Assembly (NCBI GenBank): GCA_030867875.1
Contig: JAOWCC010000019.1
Coordinates: forward strand, 33,337,976 to 33,401,975
Direction of reading: 5' to 3'
Source of the DNA: Actinernus sp. WN-2022
Lineage: Eukaryota > Cnidaria > Anthozoa > Actiniaria > Actinernidae
DNA: 64,000 nt
How positions within the stretch are numbered: position 1 is the stretch's first letter; every line of letters begins with the position of its first letter. Made by a program: the position numbers and the translations under genes. This document shows positions 35,506 to 49,100 of this stretch, piece by piece. The notes under the pieces are model-generated. The model was not told the DNA's origin. It made no database searches and saw nothing but the letters and a program-made list of their open reading frames with translations.

Positions 35506-38223
35506 CCATTCCTCTCCCCTCTTATTTCTTCGAGCCTCTGGAACCCTGGGTACGAGGATGTCCTCAGTTTTTGTGATATTCCTTTGTGCCAAACGAAAGT
35601 AACAGTTTCCAGTCAAAATTTGTAGATAGTTTTTATCCATCACAAGAATACGGTGCATGATATTAGCACGATTTTGAGGTAAATATGAAGTATAATCCAC
35701 CCGAATTATAACTAGGGGCAAGATTATGATTAGTACCATAGCTGTTTTAAATTCTTGTCCACGATACTTGGACTCGATGGGAGGATCTTTGTTGACGTGT
35801 TTTGTCTCATTAGCATAGTTAGCAGAAATTGTGCTCCACCCAAGAAACGTAAACATTCTGTAAATCGTCGAAACCGTCGCATTTAGTTTGTTTGTATTAC
35901 TCTGTGCAATTCTTGCCACACAAACCATATAAACCCTTGTAAAAGGTATAACTTTTGTATACTTTTCACGTGAAACTTGCCCTGATAACTGAATTGGTAT
36001 TCTTTTGCCCGCCGTGCAGTGATGATAATTGTTTGTTTATCGAGGTAGTGAATTTTTAATTATGCTAATAAGACAAATTGTAAGCTATGTCCTCGGCAAA
36101 GACCCATCCATGCAACTTGGAGTAATAAACCGCCCAGCAAAGTTTGTAAAAATTTATGAGAAACACAACTCGCAAGGACATAAGGAATGAAATGAAATAG
36201 TGGCCGGAATAATTTTTTCTATTTTAAAATCTTTTTCAGTTTTAAAATGCTTTTGTCAACTTGTTTATTATTTATTTTTATACAATTCGCTAACTTCGTA
36301 TAAAAAGGGCTGGAAAAATCTATATGACCCAACAAAAGTGATTTTATTAGTATTACTATCAAAATTCCAAACGAATTCTGGCTATTTTTTCATCCTCAAA
36401 GTTTGACATTTTCACCGATATATTTTCATTTTTGCGCTTTGGGTGAGGTTCCGTGAGCAAAATGTTGAAAATTATTTGTTGCCCATTTTTGCACCTGAAT
36501 GGCTTCCCGTGTTCAGCGCCAAAATCTGATTGGTCTAAATGGATAGGATGATGAAGCAAAAACCATTGAGATACAGGGCTGCAAATGCATTTGCACGCGC
36601 ATTTTCATGAGGGCGGTTTTATAGTTGGCCGCGTATTTTGATAATAATGAGGCAAAAACAAGACCTTTACTCCTTTAGTCCAGAAACGTATTAAAGTCGT
36701 TCTAATCCAGTTATAAAGCGCGCATAGATCATTATGTTTTGGAATTATATGAAAATAGCAAGTGAGTCAACCTTGGTACAAATTGCAATTGTTACGAATG
36801 CGTGTCAGTTCTGTTCGCCTCTTTGTATGCGAGAAAAGCAAAGCACAGCATCTATATCGTTCATCCAACATCGATGAAGGCAGAAAGGTGGAAGATACCC
36901 CTGTAAAACGAAAGGATTTCCATATATCTTCCTGACAAAAATGCCTTATTTTCAGTCAATATATTGTGATGTGTCTGAGAGCGTACATGCGACATGAACG
37001 GGTATATATATAAAGAGTGAATAGCTGAAAGAGCAGGTTGAGAAGTAGGACTTTTCTATTCGCTTTATGGGTCCTTGAAATATTGAAAAAAATATTCTGT
37101 AACATACAATCATTGTAGAGATATCAAATAACGGCATTCGTTGCACTCTATAAATAAAGTATTATACATACAGAGATATTTCAAACTTGTATTTACATGA
37201 TTACGAGTGAGGTTGTACAGTGCACAACTCTCCCTAACACTAAACGTAAGGCGGTTCAATGGCTGACTAAATTTACAAAGAAAAGCAAGACACTAACTTT
37301 GTGCAACGCTAAAACACTTTGTTCTTAGTCAAGAGTTTATGTTGTCAGTTGTGTTTGTTTGTGATTAATAAAATAGTAATAACAGTGTTAATCCAAAGCG
37401 AGAATTGGGATTCAAATTAGTCTGCAGGGCAAGTTTTTGCCGCTTTTTTGAAATATTACGCCACAATTAGAAAAATTCCCTCATTTTTATACCACGCATT
37501 TCTTTGTGCAACCCTCGCCTAGTGTTATTGACAGTCCAGCATCCGTTTATACTTCAAGTAAAGGGTTTTTGGCAGCTACTTGTTTTCTCTCGCTGTGAAA
37601 TTATAATAACATGCGTTGGTGATATTTTTCACAGGGAGAGAAAACCCCAAATGGGCAATACCCTGCTAGTCGGAGATTCCTTCCTTTCCTGGGAAGGAAT
37701 CTCTGTCTGGTAAATGGACAAGCAAACAAACCGGCCTATTGTTTCTTAAAAACCAACTCGGTATGAACTTTAATCTCCACCGCAGGGAAGACTGGAGTCT
37801 CTTAATTAACTGACAAATGAAGTGGTGTTTAAATGGAAGCGAACGCAAGGGGATAAATTAGCCTAAATTGAGTAAACGGGTCATGTGAAAAACAAGTGAG
37901 CTGGTTGGCTATTTACCTCATGAATTATTCATGAGTTAGAGCAATAAACTCAACGTGCACTTCAGTATTATAGGCTGAAATAAACATGGGTTTACTTTCA
38001 TCAGTTTGTAAAGAATGTTTACATAAAATTAAAGAAATGATTTAGAAAGCATGACTCGTTTTAGTTTGTCGTAGCAGGTTGTGTGTTTACCATTACCTGT
38101 ACTTAGCGTCACTTGCCAGAAAAGTGTCAACGAGGTTGTGAATTATTCACCAGATTTCCCTTATACTTGCATATTTAGGAGATAGCAGGTATTGGAGTGC
38201 GTTTTACTCGGTTTCTGTTTAGT

Positions 38224-38233
38224 AAATATAAAC
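38224..38233 (+). promoter_or_regulatory. Possible TATA-like element
   Basis: AAATATAAAC lies 82 bases upstream of the Hint-gene ATG, a plausible distance for a TATA box with a short 5' untranslated region. In AT-rich DNA such a match is weak evidence. Confidence 0.25.
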
Positions 38234-38305
38234 AGCTAGAGGAACGACCACACCCAACGAGCTGCAGTCAAACTAAGTGTCGCCACACGTAAACATCAGC
38301 GAAAC

Positions 38306-40118
38306 ATGAAGACCTCGTTTGGAGTGGCTGTTTTCGCTGCTGCGTTGACTCTAGTCTATACAAGTAAGTGAATCAGTCGTACGGCTGTAGTATGTCCTCT
38401 TTCCGTACCACTTTTAATTCCATGCACCCAACATAGCTATTTAAGGAAGCGCGGAGCCTCTCGTTTCCTTTATTGAACGAGAAAAAACGTCAGTCTCGAA
38501 CTTGATGTCTTTTAAAAAAGTCTCCATTCACGACATTTTTTGTGTTTTGTCTTTAACCGCGCTCACTGCGCAGTGAACTGTCTTACCAGGCACTATTACA
38601 AGTTTGCTGCTTTAACAAGAGCGCTGGAGGCCTTGCTAAATTACTGCTCGATGCGGTTGGAATTTTGAAACGCTTTAGAGTATTAAACTGGACAAAGGGG
38701 ATGTACAAAAGGGTTTTAGTATAACTCAATGAAAATTAGTCTCTGTGCTAAGATCTATAGAAACCGTTGGAGAAATTAGTAGGTTTTCGCTCTGATTAAC
38801 TAAAAGAGTAGTTTCCAAGGGGAAAAAGTCTTTAGATCTTAATCTAAATAAAAAACGATGATGAATATTCAGTGTTGTTTAACGCAAGCGAAGCATTTAT
38901 TACTTTTCTGTTAAGCTTCAGATGTCTCGCATGCATGAACTAAGGCTCATGAACCCAAAATTGAATTACATAAGAAAATGACGGCCTTTAGTTTGCTTGA
39001 AAATCAGCAAATGTGATCTACACAAACTGTTTACAGTACTGCATGATAAGAAAACGTGTTGATTTTGTTGCTTAAAATATAACTTTTTTAACCGAACAGG
39101 AAATATATTTGCAAACAATTTATTAATGCTTTAGTTTTGACGCCATAGGGCCAATTAGAATCGAGTAACACTAACCAAACCATAAATTTGGAAAGCGCTA
39201 GCTATAAGGCCGCCCAAGTCTGTATGAAAAGCGCTTTTGCAAGCCATAGCATTTACTGTTACAGCGGTTCCCGGCCTGGTAAGCTCAGTGATTAAGTGCC
39301 GGCTACTGACTCAGGGTCTTAAAATAACTGAGTAGAAGGTGCTGCCTTTGTGATCGAAATCTTCACGTATTCTCGGATAATTAACGGGACGTTATTAAAT
39401 CGTAGGTCAGTCTCCCGTCGGCCTCAAGTTTATCAGTAGCCGGCACTTAATCACTGAGCTTACCAGGCCGGGAGCCGCTGTTTAACAGTAAATGCTATGG
39501 CTTGCAAAAGCGCTTTTCATACAGACTTGGGCGGCTTTACCTTCGCGCTACCTTTACTGGAAGAGAGATGAAGTTAGACAATTGTGTTTTTACTTGTTTC
39601 TTTTTTCAGGGCGCCTTCCTCCATTCAGTGCCCTCAAACGCGTCTACCCTGGGAGACAGAAGGATGGTGGACTGTACACAGACGAGCAAATACTGACTTC
39701 AGTTAAAGCGCAGAACTTGACTGGTAAACTGAACAACACCTGCCCACTTCGCATTAGCATCATGCTGAACCTGATAAACTTCCATGCTATCATAAAAGTT
39801 CCACCAGGTATAGTTTATTATACAGCTATTTCAAAAAAGGTCGTCTCGGCGTACATGCTGCATTGTGCATTCAAAGACCGCGAGGTCCAGCAAATGCTGA
39901 AAACGTCATGCAGGGGAGTAACCAGCGGGAGGTTCCTCTCCCTCCCGTTTCCAAGGCAGAATAAAAATTAAAAAGAAAGAGCGAGCGTATTTCTTACTCT
40001 CATAATACAGGAAATAGCATTTAAGATACCATAAATTTTCAAAATTGCCCAGACTTGCCGCGCTGGTCACGCGCCTACAGCGAGCGATAATGAATTCCCC
40101 CATCACGAGTGAGCGCAA

Positions 40119-40157
<39 letters not shown>

Positions 40158-43100
40158 TTTCATATCTCCAGGCATCCATGTATTATTTTATTTATTTTAT
40201 AAACAATACTTGGACCTGGGCCCGGTTGTTCAAAGCAAGGATAAGCGCGTGACATGGAAATCGCTGATTGGCTGAGAGGCGATATCCACACACGTAAAAT
40301 TAACGTATTTTTACGTGTGTGCAGATATTTCTCAGTGCTGGAAATCCTCGTAAAACACTGTAGTTTATAGAATAAATAATATATAAGCAGAAGGTTATGC
40401 GTACGACGCCCAGAAAACTTCGGAATTTGTTTTCTCTTCTTATTTACCTGCGAACCCTAGCCCTAGGTGAGTGAGAAATCGTCGTTTACCTGGGAACTTG
40501 TTTTCGAAATAGTTAGGGTAAGTTTTATGGTTCGGGTTACGGTTTGTGTCTGACTTTTCAGACCAAGGGCGATTTGACGATTTGTACCTCTTGGATTAGG
40601 CGCGTTAAAGGAAACCCCGAATGTTGGAACAAATTGCCGTTAAATTATTGGCAATATATATGGTCTAAATTGTGAATTTGTTGAAATTTGAAAAAAAGTC
40701 ATTTTTGCGGGCGACGCCATCTTGGATGTGATGACGTTTCACGGCTGACCCTATTGTTACTCGACAAAAGAGCTATTGTTTTCTGACAATAGGGACTGCC
40801 GTGTGACGTCATCAGATCCAAGATGGCGGCGCTCACGAAATGGCTTATTCTAATATCGAGTTTTTCAAAATCCAATTTTTTCAACAAATATTCAATGGAC
40901 GTTTTTCAGGAATGCAATCACGTAGTTGTACTGGAGGGCCAAAAATTGTTAATTCGTATATTTAAAGGCACTTGTACGAGATCGGTAGTGTTATTAGCAA
41001 AACCTGTTTGTAAATGCTATTTTCTACCTCCAATCGATTGTCGATCTTTCTAAAACAGCGTTTTTAAAGATAGCTTGCCATCCAGCATCCATGGCAACGC
41101 TTTTCCCATGGGGATCACGAGCTGAATTAATTCGTTTACGAAGTATTATATCAGCACGTGACTGTTTCTTGCAAAAGGCCTATGTAGGCCATGTTGCCAA
41201 CGATTTAACGGCAATCTGTTCCAACAGCCGGGATTTCCTTTAAGGCTCCTAAGTTCAAAATGGTTCACTTACATATTATCCCTTTTCCATCTCCTGACAG
41301 AACTCGACACATCTCAGTACCTCACACAGACGTTTGAGGTGAAGGGAACTGAAAACGTATCAGTTAACATGTACTTTATGCTGGACAACAGTGGATTGAC
41401 CAGCCACCTTAACCAGCAGTACGGGCTGCCTCTCGTGAGTAACAAGGTACGGGCTGCCTCTCGTTAGTAACAAGGTACGGGTTGCCTCTAGTGAGTAACA
41501 AGGTACGGGCTGCCTCTCGTGAGTAACAAGGTACGGGCTACCTCTAGTGAGTAACAATGTACGGGCTGCCGCTAGTGAGGAAGAAGGTACGGGTTGCCTC
41601 TAGTGAGTAACAAGGTACGGGCTGCCTCTAGTGAGTAACAAGGTACGGGCTGACTCTCGTGAGTAACTAGGTACGGGAATGCCTCTAGTGAGTAACAAGG
41701 TACGGGTTGCCTCTAGTGAGTAACAAGGTACGGGCTGCCTCTAGTGAGTAACAAGGTACGGGCTGCCTCTAGTGAGTAACAAGGTACGGGAATGCCTCTA
41801 GTGAGTAACAAGGTACGGGTTGCCTCTAGTGAGTAACAAGGTACGGGCTCCCGCTAGTGAGGAAGAAGGTACGGACTGCCTCTAGTGAGTAACAAGGTAC
41901 GGGCTGCCTCTAGTGAGTAACAAGGTACGGGCTGCCTCTAGTGAGTAAGAAGGTATGGGCTGCCTCTAGTGAGTAACAAGGTACGGGCTGCCTCTAGTGA
42001 GTAACAAGGTACGGGTTGCCTCTAGTGAGTAACAAGGTACGGGCTGCCTCTAGTGAGTAACAAGGTACGGGCTGCCTCTAGTGAGTAACAAGGTACGGGT
42101 TGCCTCTAGTGAGTAACAAGGTACGGGCTGCCTCTAGTGAGTAACAAAGTACGGGCTGACTCTCGTGAGTAACTAGGTACGGGCTGCCTCTCGTGAGTAA
42201 CAAGGTACGGGCACTGTGGCTAGGACGGATTTGTCTGTAGTTACATATATTTATTTGATTTTTACAATAACCAATACGAAACGCGCTCTGATTGGTCCGA
42301 TTACAGATGCACAGCCACGGTTCAAGGTTCTTTATTTTTACACTATTTAAGGTACATGTAGGTTTGAAGTTTGACATAGGATTACTGCGAGAAAAGAAAA
42401 TTAACAAAAAGTACTATATATGGCTTACAGGAATGGTGTGTAGTGGCCAAAGTAGCATTGAAGCTTTCGAGTTAGCCACTACCATCAGAATAAATATACG
42501 AGGACAGCTAGTTTACCAGAAATGATATCAGAACTTCATATAGTAAGGAAAATAATGAAAATAAGGAAAATAAGAAGAAAATACAGGTTTCAGTAATATA
42601 TTTACATATTACATGTACATAATATGAAATAGACAGTAAATTTGATAACAGAAATATTAACAACGCTAGAGGGAAAAAAATCATAATTAAAATTAAAAGT
42701 GAAATAGACTTAATATATATTACTATATAACATTCTCATTGGTGTATATACTATGTCAGGTCTGATTATCAAGTAAGAATAATTTATATTTTTTCTTAAA
42801 ACTACTTCGAGGTAAACATTTGAGATAATAAGGTATGTTTTCCCATATCACGTCATATTTGCAAAAAATCATTCCGTATTTCCCCTGTTAATGTTTGAAT
42901 AAAACAAGTGCATATCATTTGGACATGCGCCTGGTCGTTTACAGCTGCGCAGATGACGTTAAAACGTGAAAATATAATTTCAAAGTACCCCACGAGACGT
43001 TGCCGAGAGCGTACCTACTGTTCTCTCCACATTTTGACGTTTCCTATCACATTGACGGGAGGACAGATGCACGGAAAATGTATATCTAATGTATATGCAA

Positions 43101-46100
43101 GTTTCAACATCTTACATCAGTTTTCACAGGCTTAATGCCGTCAGTTTTTGCATACAAACTTTTGACTGCTATCGTCAAACAATGTAAAATCTTGATGGTA
43201 TCTCGTGCATGTTGCGTTCCAAGACAGAAATGCATTAAAGTGCCTATCACCCTTCTTGCAAATTTTATAGCTATCGACCTCCGAAAAGTTTTGAGTACTT
43301 CTGTGAAGAAAGTTTTGGTTTTCAGTGAATACTTTATGTTCTACGCTTGTTTGAAATCGTGTAAATTTGACCTTTCCTGACCCTTGACCGCGTAAGTAAA
43401 AGCCTGGGTCGATTCCTGAGTGACGTCATAGAATTAATTCAACTTTACAATAATTTGAATATATACTTAACCTGTTGACTAAAATAACTTTTTTCTTTAC
43501 TAACTACTCGCAAACTGTATATATTCTCTATAAATCGATGTTGTTGTAACAAAAAGGCGCCATGTAAGATAATGCATTAATGAGATGACGTCTATACAGG
43601 AATCGACCCAGGCTTTTACTTACGCGGTCATGGGTCAAGAAAGGTCGAATTTACACGATTTCAAACAAGCGTAGAACATTGAGTATTTTCTGTAAGCCAA
43701 CACTTTCTTCACAGAAGTATTCAAAACATTTCGAAGGTTCATAGCTATAAAACTTGCAAGAAGGGTTATAGGCACTTCAAATATAATTAAATGGTGTGTC
43801 CATTCTCGTCCCCAGACCCTTCTCATATTTTTTACTACGCATGCTCGACGAAAACGAAAGAAATTAGAGAAGGGTCTGGGTCGAAAATGTCGTGTGAGTA
43901 TCCAATATCTGAAGGGATTCACTATTCCTCCACACCTTTGTTTCCGCTTTTTCTGGACTCCGTCTTTGAATCAGCGCAACATGCACGAGAGAACCATTTT
44001 TGAAATAGCTGTATGCGCGCATGCGTAGATTCTCATCTTATTGTTCACATTGACTCTTCAGGTGGACGAATTCATTGGCCGCACGGGGATAATGTTAATG
44101 AATATATCAAGCGGTGTTGATACCTGTACAGCCTTACTATGGGACGGATACGGATTCCACCAGGCTAGGAGTTTCATACGGCATACGAACCTCTCTCATA
44201 TCTTCTTTTGGCAGACACCCAATGGTAAGTGTCAATACGGCACTCAATCCAATACTGCCCTATTAAGTATTGGTATTCTCTGGGGAGAGGAACATGTTGT
44301 GTCAAAGTGAGGATTGCTGGTGATCATAAATGCAAGACATCATCATACGTAAGACCATTAAAACAAAAACAAAATTATTACAGAGCCAATTACGGGAGCG
44401 AAGCAAGTAAAAACGCAATGAGCCAATCAGGAGCAAGTAAAAACACAATGAGCCAATCAGAAGCAAGTAAAAACACAATGAGCCAATCAGGGGCAAGTAA
44501 AAACACAATGAGCCAATCAGGAGCAAGTAAAAACGCAATGAGCCTATCACGTATTGAAGTAATTCGTGAATGAATTTACTTGAAGAAATCACGAGGAAGT
44601 GGTAATTCTCGCTAAAACGAAAAATGATTGTACGAGGGTCCAAAACAACGTTTCGTTTTAGTTTATATAGAACTTGATTGGCTGATAATTACAAACTATT
44701 CTTCACAGCCAATAGAAAAGCTAAGCAAATGCAAAACTAAAGAATTTTCGAATTACTTCAGTTTGACTCTCAGTCGAAAACTGCTGTAATAACACAACGT
44801 ATCATGGATCGCTTTAAAGTATTTGTTTAGTTCATCCATAACAGCAAGTACGGTGGCCCGGTCAGGTTACCACGTTACCACGTTAGGCTCTATCGTGGTA
44901 ACGTGGTAACCTGACCAGGCCCCCGTAAGCAAGAGACCATCCAAATTGCTTAGATTATGTTCCCAGTTGGGCCTTAATTCAATTGCAAATTTCAGATTTA
45001 TAATTTTCTCGTTTATGCACAGAACCTTGCAGTATCAAGGTGTCGGGGGGAGAAAAAAGTGGGCTGTGTTTCACAGGAGACTCTACAGTGGAGCTCGACA
45101 CGGGAGAGAAAATAGCCATGGAGGACCTGAAGATCGGCCAGCACGTGAAAACAGCCAATGATAATGGAGATATCTTCTACACACAGGTACGAAGAGAAAA
45201 CAGAATTTTGATCATTCCCTGTTAGTTAAGAAAGTCTGCATATGTTGTTTATGGTTGGGCCAAACTATCGAACATTGCTGGATTGCAAGATACAACTTTG
45301 TTAGATGAAAATGATGGCAAAACGCTGTCAGACATTTGATCGATCATATAGAGCGCTTTTCAGGTGAGTGTAGTGAAACCAAACGCAAATTACCCACAGC
45401 CAGCCAATCATAGGAGCGAGTAATCACAAGTAACTCATAAATGGCTTCCCTGTGAGCCAATGACAAACCAAAGCAAAACCAATTTGCGTTTGGTTTTACT
45501 TTGGATTCTGATTGGTTGGTTTACTTTCTCAGCCAATAGGAGAGCTTAGTAAACGCAAAACCAAAACACTTCCGACACTCAATTGAAAATTGTTGTTCCA
45601 ACATGGGATGACCAACTATCGACCAAAGTTGGATCGAGCAAAATTGGATCATGCAATCCATCAATGTTAGATGGTTTTGCTAGGGTTTTACATGCGAGTC
45701 AACAGACCGCTAAATTTCGAACATTTTCGAACTGCGTAATTCAAACTAATTATTCGTGTTAAATTAGTCACACGTAAACCTTACCCTAATTCTGCTATTG
45801 GGGCTATGGTCAGTTAAAACAATAAGTGTAAGTATAATGTAAGGGCGTGTTCATTTAACCGTATTCTGAAATAAGAATAGATGGAATAGTCTCTGGAAAT
45901 CACTGGTTAAGGCACATCTCGCACTGTAAGCTACAAACCCTTGCTGACATGCATATGATATTCAGGATACAATTAGTATTCCAGTGGCTGAAACATCCCG
46001 ATATAAGCGATTTGTAGTGACCATTCTGTGTATTCTTATTGCGGAATATGGTCAATCAAACGCATTCTTAGCTTGGAGTCTTCGAGTGTGCAAATATGCT

Positions 46101-49100
46101 CACACATGCGAAACGCTATTGTTCTAAAAATCAAATAATATGCCTTTCTTGATACGTTCCATAGACCCAATTCCAATCATTCTCGACCCCAGACCCTTCT
46201 CTTATTTCTTACTGCGCATGCTCGACGAAATCGTAAGGCTCTGGGAATTTAGAGTGCCCTGATTAGTGTTTTATAAAACAATACATTCTCGTTCCCAGTG
46301 CCTCCTCAACTTAACTGAAAAATCGGAGGCTCTGGTAAGACACAAATGGAGCAAGATTGTGATTGGCTGTTGAACAACGACTGCGCGAAGTTCAAAAAGT
46401 TAAAAACTTCATGCACCCGAACGGTCACCCTGTATCTCGATTTCCATTGGCCGAGAAAACGAGACGGTAAACATTGTTCATTTCCTATTGTTAACGGCAA
46501 GAGAGAAGAGAACGCTCGCTATCGCAAGTTGCGAAGCGGGAAAAATATAATAAATTCCCTTCTTCGAAGGTAAAAATCAAAGCATTCTTTAGGATAAATT
46601 AAGGTAGATTTATTGAACAGTAACTGCTGTGCAGTTCAGTAAAATAACAAAAGCCAAAGCCGGAATCGTATCAATATTTTGAATCAATATTATAAATATT
46701 TACTTCGCCAGCACCGATTGAAGGCGGATACAAGAAGAGATGCAAACAATGCCGTTAAATAAACCCGAGAGCTCGATACGTAGCATTTTCCTGGAATTTC
46801 TGTTATGTTTTTGTTTGTACAAAGACCACACTGCATAATATTGTTTTATTTCTGTGGTTTTTGAATTACACTGTAACGACCGGAAGTAAGATTTCCTACT
46901 GGCATGCGCAGTATCCAATGTCCTAGAATCTAGGACATCCGCTTTGTGTCTTACCAGAGCCTCCGATTTTTCAGTTAGTTGAGGAGGCACTGGGAACAAG
47001 AATGAAAACAATAAAGATGACGACATAACACGTGCATGCGTAATTTATTAATTTATTTGCATTTGAAGGGAAGAAAGCAAAATGGCGGACGAACACAAGC
47101 GTGTCTGAAGTTAGGTCAAATAATTTCGCCAAGTAACCGGAAAATTTCAATATTAACTATTGAAAATATTGTATTTTCCTACCTTTCTAATAACAAACTC
47201 TAACGCCAGTTCAAACATCGAGTTGTCCGCCATTTCGTTTCTGGAGTTTTGAGCATGCGCTGTGAGGACTGTAGCCAGATTTTGGCTACAGCACTGACAT
47301 TTTGCTAGCATATAATAGCACTTTATATTGTTTGCTAACTATAATATAGTTTACTGTAGTATAGACCCTTTGCACGTTACGTCATAGCCGCCATGTTGGT
47401 GTACAGTTAACAATAGATTCTTCGTTAGCTTCTTTTGTTCTGTACACCAACATGGCCGCCATGCCCTTAGTCATTTGAATCTCTGGGGATTGAGTGCAAA
47501 CCATCTATTTTTGTATAATGCAAATTAGGGCAGCCATATTGGAATTGCATTCTCGACCCCAGATCCTTCTCTTATTTCTTACTGCGCATGCTCGACGAAA
47601 TCGTAAGGCTCTGGGAAACTCCAAATATGCAAATGAGGGTTGTAGCGTTAAAAGCAACGAAGTTAAAGCCATTTGAAATTAGAGAGATGTGTATGAGAAA
47701 AACAACTGAAACCTTCCTAGCCTTGCTTTCATGTATTTTCTGCATTTCAAATACGTATAACTCAACAGCAATTCTCCACATTGCTTTAAAACCAAGATAA
47801 AATGAGGTAAGAGAACGATTCCCCCATACATGGGACTCTTACAACGTTAGTTCCCCAAATGGCTATTTTAAGAACCGAAAGTTATTTTAGAACGTCATCT
47901 GATTGGTCAGCTTTACACCAATCATACGTCCTGCGAGAAAATCATCGCAGCTCACAACCAGTTCATGCTAGCCTAGCTAGCGCAACTGGTCAACTCTCAA
48001 AGAAAGGAATATCGGGTATCAGGTCACGTGGACGGTAGCGGTAAAAATAAACCTGGGTAGCTAAAAATAGCCACTAGGGGAACTAACGTAGCGGACGGGG
48101 AATCGTTCTCTTACCTCATTTTCTTTTGTTTAAAACTGAAAACAGCTTTAAGTGATCTTTTATGTGGTAGCATCACAGGCAACCCAAGCTCTAATTTCGA
48201 GTTGTCGGTGTGTTTATTTGTCAGTATATATGCTTTGTATGGGAACTACTATAAACGGGATAAAATATAGATTTTACCATTATTGGTAGGTTAAAAACAA
48301 ATGAAATAAACATACCTTTGCTCTATCTGTTGTCCTTTGTCGTTTATTAGCGATTTGGGCTTTTTTTCCTTTTCGGATCTCCTCTAAAAAGCCCAAATTG
48401 CTACCAATAATGGTAAAATCTGTAATTTTCCCCGTTTATAGTAGTTCTCATACAAAGCCTTATACTGGCAAATAAACATACCGACAACTCGAAATTAGAA
48501 CTTGGGTTGCCTGTGATAGCATTAGTTGCCCTTCCAACTTATGCAAATTAGGAGGCGGCCATTATGAAATTATGAAATTTGCCATTAGGAAAGTTGTCTA
48601 TGGCGCATTGAAATAACTTGGGTTAAAGCTCATTTGATTGCGTCAATAGGTTGTGACGTTTCTAGACCACCAACCGAGATACAAGGGTCGATACTACATG
48701 ATATTGACCGAGTCAGGCAGGCAGATAACCATGACCGAGTCCCATCTCATCTTCAAAAAGGAATTTCAAATCTCCAAAGCTGGTTTACACAAGAAAAGAG
48801 CCGTCTACGCCTCGAGAATCAGACCGGGAGACTTCGTCTATACCCAGGGCCCTGGAAATGCGGTTCTCCTCGCGGACAGGGTTGTTGGGGTAGCCTTGGG
48901 AGAGGGTAAAGGGGCATATGCACCCGTGACCAGCGAGGGCACTGTTTTGATTAATGATGTCCTTGTGTCGTGTTTTGCAGATCTTGCTGATCATGATTTG
49001 GCTAATTCCTTTATGGCGCCACTTAGGGCACTTTATAGCTTGGCACCAAATGTTTTAGGTGCTGGAGGAAGTTACATTCATGGTTACCTTAAAATGTTAT

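Larger units (their letters stand above)
34720..38305. other. Intergenic region between the two plus-strand genes
   Basis: A weak AATAAA at about 35258 could end the upstream transcript. A foldback lies at 35281-35505. The remaining 3 kb is AT-rich with no recognisable frame; the 166-codon minus-strand ORF at 35428-35928 runs through the foldback and has no family resemblance. Confidence 0.45.

Noticed and set aside
35428..35928. 166-codon minus-strand ORF
   Set aside because: Runs through the arm of a foldback element and resembles no protein I know.
41360..42407. Minus-strand ORFs with RGSPYLVTHE-type repeats
   Set aside because: Antisense reading of the 28-bp minisatellite.
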